Origin: Bordetella sp. BOR01
GTDB taxonomy: Bacteria > Pseudomonadota > Gammaproteobacteria > Burkholderiales > Burkholderiaceae_B
DNA: 64,000 nt
Assembly (NCBI RefSeq): GCF_019218885.1
Contig: NZ_JAHUWT010000003.1
Coordinates: forward strand, 248,001-312,000
Direction: 5' to 3'
In this document: one piece after another, positions 36,013-45,354 of the stretch
Layout of the letters: each line of letters begins with the position of its first letter
How positions within the stretch are numbered: position 1 is the first letter of the stretch
Notes under the pieces: model-generated
Seen by the model: only the letters and a program-made list of their open reading frames with translations
The model's database searches: none
What the model was told of the DNA's origin: nothing
Program-made: the position numbers and the translations under genes

Positions 36013-37008
36013 TTACTGGTCCAGCTTGCCGATGCCGGCGGCTTCGATGCGCTGCTGCAGTATGCGCCGGCTGTCCGCGATGAAATCGCGGTATTGGCCG
36101 GACGGCTCGGCAAACAGCCTGATCGACAAAGTCTCGGCCGCGTATTTGATCAGTTCCGGATCGGCCACCGCCTGCTTCACTGCTTCGGCAATCTGCCGCT
36201 GGATCGCCGGATCCACGCCGGCCGGCGCTGCCAGGCCCAGCGTATAGCCGGTATCGAGGTTGTCGTGGCCCAGCTCGCGGAAGGTAGGCACATCGGGAGC
36301 ATTGGGCAGCCGCTGCTCCCCGGACACCACCAGCACCCTGACCTTGCCCTGGTCGATGAACCCGATGCTCGACGGAATGATGTTGCCGAACAGAATCTGG
36401 ATCTCGCCGCCCAGCAAGGCGATCATGGCCGGCCCCTGCCCCGCGAACGGGATATGCACCATGTCCAGGTCGAACTGCTTCGACAGCCACGACAAGCCCA
36501 GGTTGGTCGAGTTTGACACCCCATACGACCCGTAGAACGTCTTGCCCTTGTGCTGGCGCGCATAGGAAAGGAAATCCTGGAAGGTCTTCACCGGCGTATC
36601 CGCGTTGACGAACAGCGCAAACGGGCTGGCCGCGAAACGGGTGATCGGCACCAGGTCTTTATCGGGATCGTAGGACAAGTGGTTGTACAGCAGCGGATTG
36701 AGCTGGAAGGTGGAGTCGGACGCGAACAACAGCGTATAGCCGTCGGCCGGTGCACGCGCCACGGCCGATGCCGCGATCGACTCGCTGGCGCCCGGCCGGT
36801 TTTCGACGATGACCTTCTGCCGCCAGATCTCGCTGAGCTTGCGCGCCAGGGCACGCGCCATGCTGTCGGTGCCGCCGCCCGGCGCATACGGCACGATGAG
36901 CCGCACGGGCTGCTGCGGATAGGCATCAGGCGCCGCCGCAGCGGTGTTGCCAGTCAACAGGCCGGCGGCGCAAGCCAGCGCGGCCAGGGCTTTTTGGTAA
37001 GGTATCAT
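36013..37008 (-). CDS. Bug-family periplasmic substrate-binding protein (TctC-like)
   Basis: 331 residues with a signal peptide ending near [12 protein letters not shown]. The Bug signature [22 protein letters not shown] is followed by VIVENRPGA and [22 protein letters not shown]. Bug proteins bind carboxylates, amides and related small molecules, usually for tripartite tricarboxylate transporters, but most have no transporter gene beside them, as here. ATG 37008 has GGAGAC five bases upstream. It precedes the RutB-like gene by 13 bases, so its ligand may be the substrate of that amidohydrolase. Confidence 0.92.
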   Translation of the reverse strand: MIPYQKALAALACAAGLLTGNTAAAAPDAYPQQPVRLIVPYAPGGGTDSMARALARKLSEIWRQKVIVENRPGASESIAASAVARAPADGYTLLFASDSTFQLNPLLYNHLSYDPDKDLVPITRFAASPFALFVNADTPVKTFQDFLSYARQHKGKTFYGSYGVSNSTNLGLSWLSKQFDLDMVHIPFAGQGPAMIALLGGEIQILFGNIIPSSIGFIDQGKVRVLVVSGEQRLPNAPDVPTFRELGHDNLDTGYTLGLAAPAGVDPAIQRQIAEAVKQAVADPELIKYAAETLSIRLFAEPSGQYRDFIADSRRILQQRIEAAGIGKLDQ

Positions 37009-37091
37009 GCTTAGTCTCCAGGGTTCCCTGGGCACGGCACGGCGCGCACCAAGGACGTTGATTCGAACAAGAAGCAATAGGAAAAGAAAAG

Positions 37092-37847
37092 ATGGGCTCG
37101 TACGAACCGGTGGTCGCGTTGATGCGGGGCCTCGAGGTCTTGCGGTGCCTTAACGAACAAGGGCCCGCCAGCGTGGGCCAGCTTCACGCCCACACCGGCA
37201 TCGCCAAGCCCACCATCGTGCGCATTCTCGAAACGCTGGCCCATACAGGCTACGTACAGCGCTGCGACGACGACCGCAAATACTCCGTTACCGCGAAAGT
37301 GCTGGCATTGGCCAATGGCTACGACGCCCAGGCCCAGTTGCTGGCGGTGGCCTCGCCCATCCTCGACGCGCAGCGGCAAACCGTGGGCTGGCCGATCGAA
37401 CTGGGCGTCTTCGACAATGACGCCATGGTCATCCTGAACACCAGCCGCAAGGCCGGCGTGCTGGCGATCAACCGCAAGCCTGGCTCGCGCGTGCCGGTAC
37501 TGCGCACGGCGCTGGGCCGCGCCTATTTGGCGGCCCTGGCCCCGTCGATATTGCACGACCAGCTGCTCAGGCTGGCCGAGTTGCCGGGCCCCGACTTCGA
37601 CCCGGCCAGGAAGAAAACCGAACTTGCGGCGATCCTGGCCACGGCACGCGAACGCGGCTACGCCGTGGCCGACACGGAAACGCTGAGCAACGGCCGCGCC
37701 CTGGGCTGTGCCATCGTGCACGACCACGAGCCCATCGCCAGCGTGAACATCGTGGTGCATACCTCGGCCATGTCGCGCGCCGAACTCGAACAACGGTTCG
37801 GCGACGTCATCCGCACCATTGCCGCCGACATCTCGGACGCGCTGTAG
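37092..37847 (+). CDS. IclR-family regulator, divergent from the Bug-RutB genes
   Basis: 251 residues. N-terminal winged HTH (about 10-75) with ASVGQLHAHTGIAKPTIVRILETLAHTGYVQ; the IclR effector domain follows (PRKAGVLAINRKPGSRVPVLRTALGRAYLAA, and RGYAVADTETLSNGRALGCAIV). The start ATG 37092 is 83 bp from the divergent Bug gene, which is the obvious target. Its ligand would be the compound handled by the Bug-RutB pair. Confidence 0.9.
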   Translation: MGSYEPVVALMRGLEVLRCLNEQGPASVGQLHAHTGIAKPTIVRILETLAHTGYVQRCDDDRKYSVTAKVLALANGYDAQAQLLAVASPILDAQRQTVGWPIELGVFDNDAMVILNTSRKAGVLAINRKPGSRVPVLRTALGRAYLAALAPSILHDQLLRLAELPGPDFDPARKKTELAAILATARERGYAVADTETLSNGRALGCAIVHDHEPIASVNIVVHTSAMSRAELEQRFGDVIRTIAADISDAL

Positions 37848-37908
37848 CCCCACAGCCGTTCGAGGCCCCTCCAGTAGGATAAGCATGACTTCCCAGCCCG
37901 CCAGGTCG

Positions 37909-37936
37909 TTTCAACTATTGAAATACCATTTCAATA
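37909..37936. repeat. Overlapping TTTCAA inverted repeats in the iclR-purT gap
   Basis: TTTCAA-CTA-TTGAAA (37909-37923) overlaps TATTGAAAT-ACC-ATTTCAATA (37916-37936). Three alternately oriented TTTCAA half-sites in 28 bp look like an operator, yet the spot is between two convergent genes. IclR proteins can bind TTTCA/TGAAA palindromes, but the iclR-Bug promoter gap has no copy. Confidence 0.6.
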
Positions 37937-37946
37937 ATAGTCTAAA
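37918..37946 (+). promoter_or_regulatory. Possible sigma70 promoter inside the TTTCAA repeats
   Basis: TTGAAA (37918-37923), 17 bases, TCTAAA (37941-37946; four of six to TATAAT). It would make a short transcript towards the 3' end of purT. No terminator or coding frame supports it further. Confidence 0.3.
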
Positions 37947-38118
37947 CGACCGAAGCCCCAACCAGCACCCAGGGCTTACCCCAGCCCGCAGTCGACAGCC
38001 CCGGCACCCATCCCACGCATGCCACCCAGCGTGGCCAAGAATTCAAGAACTCAATCGCCCCCAGCAGCCTGGCGCATTGAACCCGTCACGACGCCAGAAG
38101 AACCAGAACATGGCCCCT

Positions 38119-39333
38119 TCAACCCTTGACCACCACCGCCCCCGACACCCGCTTCGCCTTGTCCCGTGCCGCATCGACATCCCCCGAGGTGGCCAACGCC
38201 ACCCCCATGCGGCGCTTCACAAAGGATTCAGGCTTGCCGAACAGTCGGATATCGGTGCCGGCCTCGGCCAAGGCTTGCGCCACCTGGTGAAACGACACCC
38301 CACGGGCGTCGACGCCGCCGTAGATGACGCTGCTGGCGCCGGGCTGGCGCAGCGCGGTGTCCACCGGCAAGCCCAGCAGGGCGCGCGCATGCAGTTCGAA
38401 CTCGCTCTGCACCTGGCTGATCATGGTGACCATGCCGGTATCGTGCGGCCGCGGACTGACCTCTGAAAACCACACCTGGTCGCCAGCCACGAACAATTCG
38501 ACTCCGAATACCCCCATGCCGCCCAATTCGCCAGTGATGGCGCGGGCGATATCGCGGGCACGCTCGAGCGCCAGGGGCTGCATGGCGTGGGGCTGCCAGC
38601 TTTCGACGTAGTCGCCGTCGACCTGCAAGTGGCCGATAGGATCGCAGAAATGCGTCTGGATGCTGCCGTCGGCGCCGCGTGCCCGCACTGTCAACAGCGT
38701 GATTTCGTAGTCGAAGCGGATGAAGCCCTCGACAATGATGCGGCCCGCCCCTACCCGGCCCCCTTCCTGCGAATAGCGCCAGGCGCCGGCGATATCGTCG
38801 GGCCCATGGATGACCGACTGGCCCTTGCCCGATGAGGACATCACGGGCTTGACCACGCAGGGGTAGCCAATGCCGCCGTCTATGGCCTGGCGCAGTTCGG
38901 CATCGGAATCGACGAAACGGTAAGGCGATACCGGCAGGCCCAGCGTTTCGGCGGCCAGCCGGCGGATACCTTCGCGGTTCATGGTGAGCTGCGCGGCGCG
39001 GGCCGTGGGTGTAACACGCACCGTGCCGGCGGCCTCGAGCTCGACCAACGCCCCGGTGGCGATGGCCTCGATCTCGGGCACGACCACGTCGGGGCGCTCT
39101 TGCTCGATGAGCTGGCGCAGGGCGTCGGGGTCGGTCATGGGAATGACGTGCGCGCGGTGCGCCACCTGGTGGCCCGGCGCGTCGGCATAGCGGTCGACCG
39201 CAATGACCTCGACACCCAGGCGCTGCAGGGCGATGATGACTTCCTTGCCCAGTTCGCCTGCGCCCAGCAACATGACGCGGGTAGCCGAAGCGGACAAGGG
39301 CGTGCCCAATATGGGCGCAGGGACAGAGGACAT
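38119..39333 (-). CDS. purT: Formate-dependent phosphoribosylglycinamide formyltransferase PurT
   Basis: ATP-grasp enzyme that formylates GAR with formate in purine synthesis. 404 residues from ATG 39333 ([14 protein letters not shown]). [20 protein letters not shown] opens the N-terminal domain; the ATP-grasp region has [16 protein letters not shown], then the metal-binding [30 protein letters not shown] and the Arg/Pro loop. Transcribed divergently from kdsD across 101 bp. No other purine genes adjoin. Confidence 0.96.
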   Translation of the reverse strand: MSSVPAPILGTPLSASATRVMLLGAGELGKEVIIALQRLGVEVIAVDRYADAPGHQVAHRAHVIPMTDPDALRQLIEQERPDVVVPEIEAIATGALVELEAAGTVRVTPTARAAQLTMNREGIRRLAAETLGLPVSPYRFVDSDAELRQAIDGGIGYPCVVKPVMSSSGKGQSVIHGPDDIAGAWRYSQEGGRVGAGRIIVEGFIRFDYEITLLTVRARGADGSIQTHFCDPIGHLQVDGDYVESWQPHAMQPLALERARDIARAITGELGGMGVFGVELFVAGDQVWFSEVSPRPHDTGMVTMISQVQSEFELHARALLGLPVDTALRQPGASSVIYGGVDARGVSFHQVAQALAEAGTDIRLFGKPESFVKRRMGVALATSGDVDAARDKAKRVSGAVVVKG

Positions 39334-39434
39334 GATGGCGGGCCTGGTCAAGAGTTGAAACGGAAAATTGCGGCGCCAGCATGCCATAGCCCCCAAGCGC
39401 CGGCAACCTGCCATACTGCGATTAAAATCCGTCC

Positions 39435-40424
39435 ATGACCGACCATCCCCTTCCCTCGTGCGGCACCGCGCTCGACTCTGCGCACCGCACCCTGCAAATC
39501 GAAGCACAGGCCATCTCCGACCTTTCGGCACGCCTGGACGATAGCTTCACTCGCGTGGTCGACATGCTGCTGGCCTGCCGCGGCCGCGTGGTGGTCAGCG
39601 GTATCGGCAAGACCGGCCATATCGCGCGCAAGATCGCCGCCACGTTTGCCTCGACCGGCACCCCCGCCTTCTTCGTGCATGCCGCCGAAGCCATCCACGG
39701 CGACCTGGGCATGGTCACCCGCGACGACGTCCTGATCGCGATCTCGCATTCCGGCTCGGGCCAGGAACTCCTGACCATCCTGCCGGTGGCCCGCCGCATG
39801 GGCGCCGGCCTGGTAGCCATCACGGGCAACCCGTCTTCGGAACTGGCCCGCCTGGCCGACCTGCACCTGGACACCAGCGTGGCGCAGGAAGCCTGCCCGC
39901 TGAACCTGGCGCCCACCGCCAGCACCACGGCGGCGCTGGCCCTGGGCGATGCGCTGGCCGTGGCCTGCCTGGAAGCCCGAGGCTTCGGCCCCGAAGACTT
40001 CGCCCGCTCGCATCCCGGCGGTACGCTCGGGCGCCGCCTGCTGACCCACGTGCGCGATGTCATGCGCCAGGGCGCCGCACTGCCCACCGTGGCCGAAGAC
40101 TCGCCCCTGTTTCCCGCCCTGGAAGAAATGTCGGCCAAGGGCATGGGCATGACCATCGTGCTGGACGCGGCCGGCAAGCCCTCCGGCATCTTCACTGACG
40201 GCGACCTGCGCCGCCTGATCGAGCGCCACGGCGACATCCGCAACCTGACCGTGGTCCAGGGCATGACCCGCATGCCGCGCAGCATCGGCCCCGATGCGCT
40301 GGCCGCGGAAGCGGCCCGCCAGATGGACGAGCAGCGCCTGAACCAGATGCTGGTCCTGAATACCGACGGCACCCTGCTGGGCGCCCTGCACATGCACGAC
40401 CTGATGGCCGCGAAAGTGGTATGA
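39435..40424 (+). CDS. kdsD: D-arabinose 5-phosphate isomerase KdsD
   Basis: Turns ribulose 5-phosphate into arabinose 5-phosphate for Kdo synthesis. 329 residues: SIS domain (about 40-175, [23 protein letters not shown] and [11 protein letters not shown]) followed by two CBS domains (about 205-329, [25 protein letters not shown]). It opens the LPS cluster kdsD-kdsC-lptC-lptA-lptB and overlaps kdsC by four bases. Confidence 0.95.
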   Translation: MTDHPLPSCGTALDSAHRTLQIEAQAISDLSARLDDSFTRVVDMLLACRGRVVVSGIGKTGHIARKIAATFASTGTPAFFVHAAEAIHGDLGMVTRDDVLIAISHSGSGQELLTILPVARRMGAGLVAITGNPSSELARLADLHLDTSVAQEACPLNLAPTASTTAALALGDALAVACLEARGFGPEDFARSHPGGTLGRRLLTHVRDVMRQGAALPTVAEDSPLFPALEEMSAKGMGMTIVLDAAGKPSGIFTDGDLRRLIERHGDIRNLTVVQGMTRMPRSIGPDALAAEAARQMDEQRLNQMLVLNTDGTLLGALHMHDLMAAKVV

Positions 40425-41029
40425 CCATGACAACATCCCGTTCCTCGACCCACCCCGCCGAAGCCCTGGTACTGGCCCGCATCACCCCGGCAGTGCGCGA
40501 GCGGGCGGCCGCCGTGCGCCTGATGGTGTTCGACGTCGACGGCGTGCTTACCGACGGCAGCCTGTACTACGGCGAAAACGGCGAACTCTTCAAGCGCTTC
40601 CATGCGCTGGATGGCCATGGCCTGCGCCTGCTGCTCGAAGGCGGCCTGAAAGTGGCGCTGATTACCGGCCGGTCGGGCCCCATCGTCGACCGCCGCGCTG
40701 CCGAACTGGGTATTGCCGAAGTCATGCAGGGCGTACGCGACAAGGGTGCGGCCCTGACGGAACTCGCCCAGCGCAACGGGGTCGAACTGAACCAGACCGG
40801 CTACATGGGCGATGACATCATCGACCTGCCCGCCATGCAGCGGGCCGGTTTCGCCGCCAGCGTCGCCAACGCGCCCGGCTACATCGCCCAGGCCGCGCAC
40901 TGGGTTGCCTCGCAACCCGGCGGCGGCGGCGCGGTACGCGAATGCTGCGACCTGCTGCTGGCTTCGCAGGGCCGGCTGGGCACCTTCATGATGGCGCCCG
41001 GCCTGCTAGGCCCTGGCGCCATCCAGTAA
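40421..41029 (+). CDS. kdsC: 3-deoxy-D-manno-octulosonate 8-phosphate phosphatase KdsC
   Basis: HAD-family phosphatase releasing Kdo from Kdo-8-phosphate. 202 residues. The nucleophile motif is LMVFDVDGVLTDGSL near residue 33; TGRSGPIVDRRAAELG carries motif II, and GYMGDDIIDLPAM the metal-binding Asp pair of motif IV. The start ATG 40421 overlaps the kdsD stop; a second ATG two codons on is possible. Confidence 0.95.
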   Translation: MTMTTSRSSTHPAEALVLARITPAVRERAAAVRLMVFDVDGVLTDGSLYYGENGELFKRFHALDGHGLRLLLEGGLKVALITGRSGPIVDRRAAELGIAEVMQGVRDKGAALTELAQRNGVELNQTGYMGDDIIDLPAMQRAGFAASVANAPGYIAQAAHWVASQPGGGGAVRECCDLLLASQGRLGTFMMAPGLLGPGAIQ

Positions 41030-41040
41030 CTGCGCCCGGC

Positions 41041-41658
41041 ATGAAAGAACGCTTCCCTTCCCTGATTGCCCTGTTCCTGCTGATTGCCCTGGTGGCCGGC
41101 ACGTGGTGGGCTGCCGACTACGCGCAGCGCGCCATCCCCATCGACCCGCCGCGGCGCCTGACCCACGAAATGGATTCCTGGGCGCGCGATTTCGTCATGC
41201 TGCGCACCGATCCGGCCGGCCAGCCCATCAACCGCCTGGAAGGCGAGTACGCCGAGCACTTCCCCGACGACGATTCGTACCACATCACCGGCCCGCGCGC
41301 GATCGGCCAGCAGGAAGCCAACCCCATCACGGTCGGCACCTCGAAGACCGCCATCATGGAACACGGGGGCCGGCGCATCGTCATGAACGGCAACGCACAT
41401 GTGCACCGCCAGCAAGATGCCAACAACGACTCGCTGGACGTGCGCAGCGAACAGCTCATCATCCTGCCCGACGACGACGTGGTCTACACCGACCTGCCAG
41501 CAGTCGTCATCAAGGGCAATTCGCGCATGAGCGGCACTGGCATGCGCTACAACAACAAGACCCGCCAGCTCCAGGTATCGGCGTCCACCGACGTCGAGAT
41601 CGCCGGCTCCGAAACACGCAAGCGCCCCTCGGGCGACTCAACCCAGACCCAACCATGA
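41041..41658 (+). CDS. lptC: LPS export ABC transporter periplasmic protein LptC
   Basis: 205-residue bitopic protein linking the LptB2FG extractor to the LptA bridge. One N-terminal membrane helix (LIALFLLIALVAGTWWAADY), then a periplasmic beta-jellyroll rich in alternating polar strands (ARDFVMLRTDPAG, HYHITGPRA-like, RIVMNGNAHVHRQ). It starts 11 bases after kdsC and overlaps lptA by four bases. Confidence 0.9.
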   Translation: MKERFPSLIALFLLIALVAGTWWAADYAQRAIPIDPPRRLTHEMDSWARDFVMLRTDPAGQPINRLEGEYAEHFPDDDSYHITGPRAIGQQEANPITVGTSKTAIMEHGGRRIVMNGNAHVHRQQDANNDSLDVRSEQLIILPDDDVVYTDLPAVVIKGNSRMSGTGMRYNNKTRQLQVSASTDVEIAGSETRKRPSGDSTQTQP

Positions 41659-42275
41659 CCCACTTACGGATCTCTCTCGCTTTGCGATCGCTTGCCTGCA
41701 TGTTGCTGCTGGGCATGGCGGCCCACGCGCATGCGCAGCAGAACGCGCCCGCCGAAGAGCCCAGCACGCTGATCCTGTCCGACACCCTGCACTACGACGA
41801 CGTCAAGCGGCAAAGCATTTTCACCGGCAACGTGGTGCTTACGCGCGGCCTCATGAAGCTGACGGCCGACCGGCTCGAAGCCAATGAAGACGCGTCCGGC
41901 AACCAGTTCGGCACGGCCACGGCCAATAAGGGCAACATCGTCACCATCCGCCAGGAACGCCCCGAGACCTTCGAAGTCATCGAAGGCAAGGGCCTGCGCG
42001 CCGAATACAACAGCGGCACGAGCGAGTTCGACCTGATCGGCCAAGCCATCGTCACCCGGTACATCTGTGGCAAGCCGTTCGACACGATCCGTGGCGAGCG
42101 GGTGCGCTACAACGAGAAAACCGGTGTCTACCAGGCTCAGGGTGGGCCCAATTCGTCGGCGCCCGGCGGACGCGTGCGCTCGTTTGCCGCGCCGCGCGCC
42201 AAGGCCGACGCCGCCATCGCCGAATGCCGCGCCGCCAAGGGCGGCACGAGCGCCAAGGCCAAACAGGGTGGCTGA
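41655..42275 (+). CDS. lptA: LPS transport periplasmic protein LptA
   Basis: 206-residue precursor of the periplasmic bridge that carries LPS to the outer membrane. The signal peptide ends at AAHAHAQQNAPAEE. Beta-jellyroll strands include DTLHYDDVKRQSIFTGNVVLTRGLMKLTADRLEA, the usual OstA/LptA N-terminal pattern. The C-terminus has an Ala/Lys-rich tail (AECRAAKGGTSAKAKQGG) beyond the fold. Overlaps lptC by ATGA. Confidence 0.92.
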   Translation: MTHLRISLALRSLACMLLLGMAAHAHAQQNAPAEEPSTLILSDTLHYDDVKRQSIFTGNVVLTRGLMKLTADRLEANEDASGNQFGTATANKGNIVTIRQERPETFEVIEGKGLRAEYNSGTSEFDLIGQAIVTRYICGKPFDTIRGERVRYNEKTGVYQAQGGPNSSAPGGRVRSFAAPRAKADAAIAECRAAKGGTSAKAKQGG

Positions 42276-42311
42276 CCGCCCCGTTCCCCGTTGTTTTCAT
42301 CCGCATACACA

Positions 42312-43103
42312 ATGACTCAGATCTCCACGCCTCCACCTGCGCCCTCTGCCTCGGGCGTCAAGCAGGGCAGCCTGCGTGCCACCGGCCTGCGCAAGGTCTA
42401 CAACGGCCGTACCGTGGTGCAAGATGTCTCGCTGTCGGTCGTCAGCGGCGAAGTCGTGGGGCTGCTGGGCCCCAATGGCGCCGGCAAGACCACCAGCTTC
42501 TACATGATCGTCGGCCTGGTGCCGGCCGACGCGGGCCGTATCGAAATCGACGACATACCGATCACCTCGATGCCCATCCACAAGCGGGCTCGCATGGGCC
42601 TGTCGTACTTGCCGCAAGACGCCTCGGTATTCCGGCGCCTGACGGTCGAGCAGAACATCCGGGCGGTGCTTGAACTGCAGGTCGATGCCCAGGGCAAAAG
42701 CCTGTCCGAGGCCCAGATCAAAGAACAACTGGAAGCCTTGCTCGACGAGCTGCAAATCGGCCATATCCGCGGCAACACCGCCATCTCGCTGTCCGGCGGC
42801 GAACGTCGCCGGGTGGAAATCGCCCGCGCGCTTGCCACGCACCCGCGGTTCATCCTGCTTGACGAGCCCTTCGCAGGTGTCGACCCGATCGCGGTGATCG
42901 AGATCCAGCGCATCGTGCGCTTCTTGAAGGGCCGCGGCATCGGCGTGCTGATCACCGACCACAACGTGCGCGAAACGTTGGGCATCTGCGACCGCGCCTA
43001 CATCATCAGCGAAGGCAAAGTGCTGACCGATGGCCAGCCTGACGAGATCGTCGGCGACCCGGCCGTGCGGCGCGTCTACCTGGGCGAACACTTCCGCATG
43101 TAA
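42312..43103 (+). CDS. lptB: LPS export ABC transporter ATPase LptB
   Basis: 263-residue cytoplasmic ATPase driving LPS extraction. ATG 42312 ([10 protein letters not shown]) is preferred over a TTG seven codons upstream. Walker A is [19 protein letters not shown], the signature is [17 protein letters not shown], Walker B is [16 protein letters not shown], and the switch His is in [11 protein letters not shown]. The family-specific [21 protein letters not shown] is present. In many betaproteobacteria rpoN follows lptB; here hpf follows directly. Confidence 0.96.
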   Translation: MTQISTPPPAPSASGVKQGSLRATGLRKVYNGRTVVQDVSLSVVSGEVVGLLGPNGAGKTTSFYMIVGLVPADAGRIEIDDIPITSMPIHKRARMGLSYLPQDASVFRRLTVEQNIRAVLELQVDAQGKSLSEAQIKEQLEALLDELQIGHIRGNTAISLSGGERRRVEIARALATHPRFILLDEPFAGVDPIAVIEIQRIVRFLKGRGIGVLITDHNVRETLGICDRAYIISEGKVLTDGQPDEIVGDPAVRRVYLGEHFRM

Positions 43104-43175
43104 CCGCTCCGGCCCCTGGGAAAACCCCATCCCCGGGGCATCTCTATGACGTGGCATGCGCTTGTCCCAGGGCAA

Positions 43176-43204
43176 CTTGTTTTACCCGGCAGAGTCTATA
43201 CACT
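43176..43204 (+). promoter_or_regulatory. Possible promoter in the lptB-hpf gap
   Basis: CTTGTT (43176-43181), 17 bases, TACACT (43199-43204). Weak matches with correct spacing, about 130 bases before the hpf start; the 234-bp gap otherwise shows no gene. Confidence 0.3.
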
Positions 43205-43337
43205 AGTACTAACAGCCGCCGCCCGACAGCGGCAGTACCGTAGTTCAACCCCCCTCATTTCCCTCTACAGGAGACCCTACCCCCACATCCCCGCGCAATA
43301 CCGCGCAACTATTTCTCTTTCAGAAGGAGAGCGCACT

Positions 43338-43676
43338 ATGAACCTGAGCATCTGCGGTCGTCATCTCGACGTCACCCCGGCCATCCGGGAATATGTCATG
43401 AATAAACTGGCGCGAGTGCTGCGGCATTTCGATCACGTGATCGATACCCAGGTCATGCTCTCAGTAGAGCCCCTGCGGCATAAAGCCGAAATCACCATGA
43501 GACTGCGCGGCAAAGACATCCATTGCGAAGCCGTGGATGAAAACCTTTACGCAGCCATTGACCTGCTGGCCGACAAAATCGACCGCCAGGTCCTCAAGCA
43601 CAAAGACAAGGTGCAAAGCCATACGGCAGAGTCGGTGAAGCGACAAGCTGCTGCCATCGCGCAGCAAAATCCGTAG
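43338..43676 (+). CDS. hpf: Ribosome hibernation promoting factor HPF (short form)
   Basis: 112 residues from ATG 43338, with AAGGAG just upstream. MNLSICGRHLDVTPAIREYVMNKLARVLRHF is the family's first strand and helix, and HCEAVDENLYAAIDLLADKIDRQVLKHKDK the second. The length matches short HPF/YhbH, which binds the 30S A/P sites and drives 100S dimers in stationary phase. In sigma-54 bearing relatives it sits right after rpoN; here that gene is missing. Confidence 0.93.
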   Translation: MNLSICGRHLDVTPAIREYVMNKLARVLRHFDHVIDTQVMLSVEPLRHKAEITMRLRGKDIHCEAVDENLYAAIDLLADKIDRQVLKHKDKVQSHTAESVKRQAAAIAQQNP

Positions 43677-43927
43677 TCCCGCGCTTCATCCACGCTCGAG
43701 TCGTCCACGCACCCCAGCTTGAGCCCGAAGATCCCCTGGCGGATCTTACCGATCCCGATGTCCCGCGAGATGCAGTATCCTTCCCGCCGGGGCATCGGCA
43801 AATCTCTCCCCCGTTTACTTCCCTCTCCCATTGCCGCCCGGAACCGACTATGCTTGCCGGATCCCGCAACCGGCGAGCGGCCGCAGCCAGTTTTTGCACT
43901 GCGGCATATAACCCTATAATGATCCGC

Positions 43928-44383
43928 ATGAATCATTTGTCGCGCATCCTACCCGCCGGCAACGTCGTGCTCGACATGCAGGCCACCAGCAAGAAGCGGG
44001 CATTCGAGCAGGCCGGCTTGCTTTTCGAGAACTATCACGGCCTGGCGCGAACCATCGTGTTCGACAGCCTGTTTGCCCGCGAGCGCCTGGGGTCTACCGC
44101 CCTGGGGCAGGGCGTAGCCGTGCCGCACGGCCGCGTAAAGGGCCTGGAAGAACCGCTGGCCGCGTTCATCCGCCTGGCGCAGCCGGTGCCGTTCGACGCC
44201 CCCGACGGCCAGCCGGTCACCATGCTGATGTGCCTGCTGGTACCCGAAACCGCCACCCAGCAGCACCTGGACATCCTGGCCGAGCTGGCCCAGCTCATGT
44301 CCAACAAGGCGCTGCGCGAAGCCCTGGGCACCGAAGCCAACCCGGCCGAAGTCCACCGGATGCTCACCACGGGCCAACGCTGA
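43928..44383 (+). CDS. ptsN: Nitrogen-PTS EIIA protein PtsN
   Basis: 151 residues from ATG 43928 ([17 protein letters not shown]); an ATG three codons upstream (43919) overlaps a TATAAT-like sequence. EIIA-type fold with the phospho-accepting His in [12 protein letters not shown] and the family opening [23 protein letters not shown]. PtsN regulates potassium uptake and metabolism in place of sugar transport. hprK follows after 19 bases. Confidence 0.93.
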   Translation: MNHLSRILPAGNVVLDMQATSKKRAFEQAGLLFENYHGLARTIVFDSLFARERLGSTALGQGVAVPHGRVKGLEEPLAAFIRLAQPVPFDAPDGQPVTMLMCLLVPETATQQHLDILAELAQLMSNKALREALGTEANPAEVHRMLTTGQR

Positions 44384-44402
44384 CCTTCGCCGAGCCGCTG
44401 CC

Positions 44403-45329
44403 ATGCTTACCGTGCAGGAACTGGTCGACGACAACGCCGACGGAATCCCCTTCAACTGGATCGCGGGCCACAGCGCCGCCGAGCGCGCCATCCGCGATGA
44501 CGGCATGGCAGCCGCCGACCTGGTCGGCCACCTGAACCTCATCCACCCCTCGCGCATCCAGGTGTTCGGCCAGGAAGAGCTGGCCTACTACAGCCGCTTC
44601 GACCTGCGCCGCCGCACGCACCACATGGACGAGCTGCTGATCGGCGGCGTGCCGGCCATCTTGCTGGCCGACGGCCTGACCCCGCCGCAAGACCTGGTCG
44701 ACCAATGCGACCAGCACCAGGTGCCGCTGCTGTCCACCCCGGTGGCGGCGGCCCAGCTCATCGACCTGCTGCGCATCTATCTAAGCAAGAAGCTGGCGCC
44801 CACCACCACCGTGCATGGCGTCTTCATGGACGTGCTGGGCCTGGGGGTGCTGATCACCGGCGAATCGGGGCTGGGCAAGAGCGAACTGGCGCTTGAACTG
44901 ATCTCGCGCGGGCATGGCCTGGTGGCCGACGACGCGGTGGAATTCTCGCGCATCGCCCCCGGCATGATCGAAGGGCACTGTCCGGCGCTGCTGCAGAACA
45001 TGCTGGAAGTCCGCGGGCTGGGACTGCTGGATATCCGTACCATCTTCGGCGAGACCTCGGTGCGCCGCAAGATGCGCTTGAAACTGATCGTGCACCTGGT
45101 GCGCGCCACCGCCCAAGACAAATTCGAGCGCCTGCCGCTGCAAGACATCACCCAGGACATGCTGGGCATGCCGGTGCGCAAGGTGATGCTGCAAGTGGCA
45201 GCCGGCCGCAACCTGGCCGTGCTGGTCGAGGCGGCGGTGCGCAACACCATCCTGAAACTGCGCGGCATCGATACCCTGGGCGAGTTCATGGAACGCCAGG
45301 CCATGGCGATTCTGCAAAGCAGCAAATAG
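44403..45329 (+). CDS. hprK: HPr kinase/phosphorylase HprK
   Basis: 308-residue bifunctional enzyme that phosphorylates and dephosphorylates Ser of HPr/NPr. N-terminal domain to about 130; Walker [16 protein letters not shown] around 153; His/Asp region [10 protein letters not shown]; signature [17 protein letters not shown]. In Gram-negatives with HprK, it usually adjoins ptsN and rapZ; here rapZ is 3.7 kb further on. Confidence 0.95.
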   Translation: MLTVQELVDDNADGIPFNWIAGHSAAERAIRDDGMAAADLVGHLNLIHPSRIQVFGQEELAYYSRFDLRRRTHHMDELLIGGVPAILLADGLTPPQDLVDQCDQHQVPLLSTPVAAAQLIDLLRIYLSKKLAPTTTVHGVFMDVLGLGVLITGESGLGKSELALELISRGHGLVADDAVEFSRIAPGMIEGHCPALLQNMLEVRGLGLLDIRTIFGETSVRRKMRLKLIVHLVRATAQDKFERLPLQDITQDMLGMPVRKVMLQVAAGRNLAVLVEAAVRNTILKLRGIDTLGEFMERQAMAILQSSK

Positions 45330-45354
45330 CCGCCGCGATGGCGGCCCCGACGCC

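Noticed and set aside
43154-43170. Sigma-54-like promoter TGGCATGCGCTTGTC before hpf
   Set aside because: The conserved GC of the -12 element is not present, and no rpoN is seen nearby.
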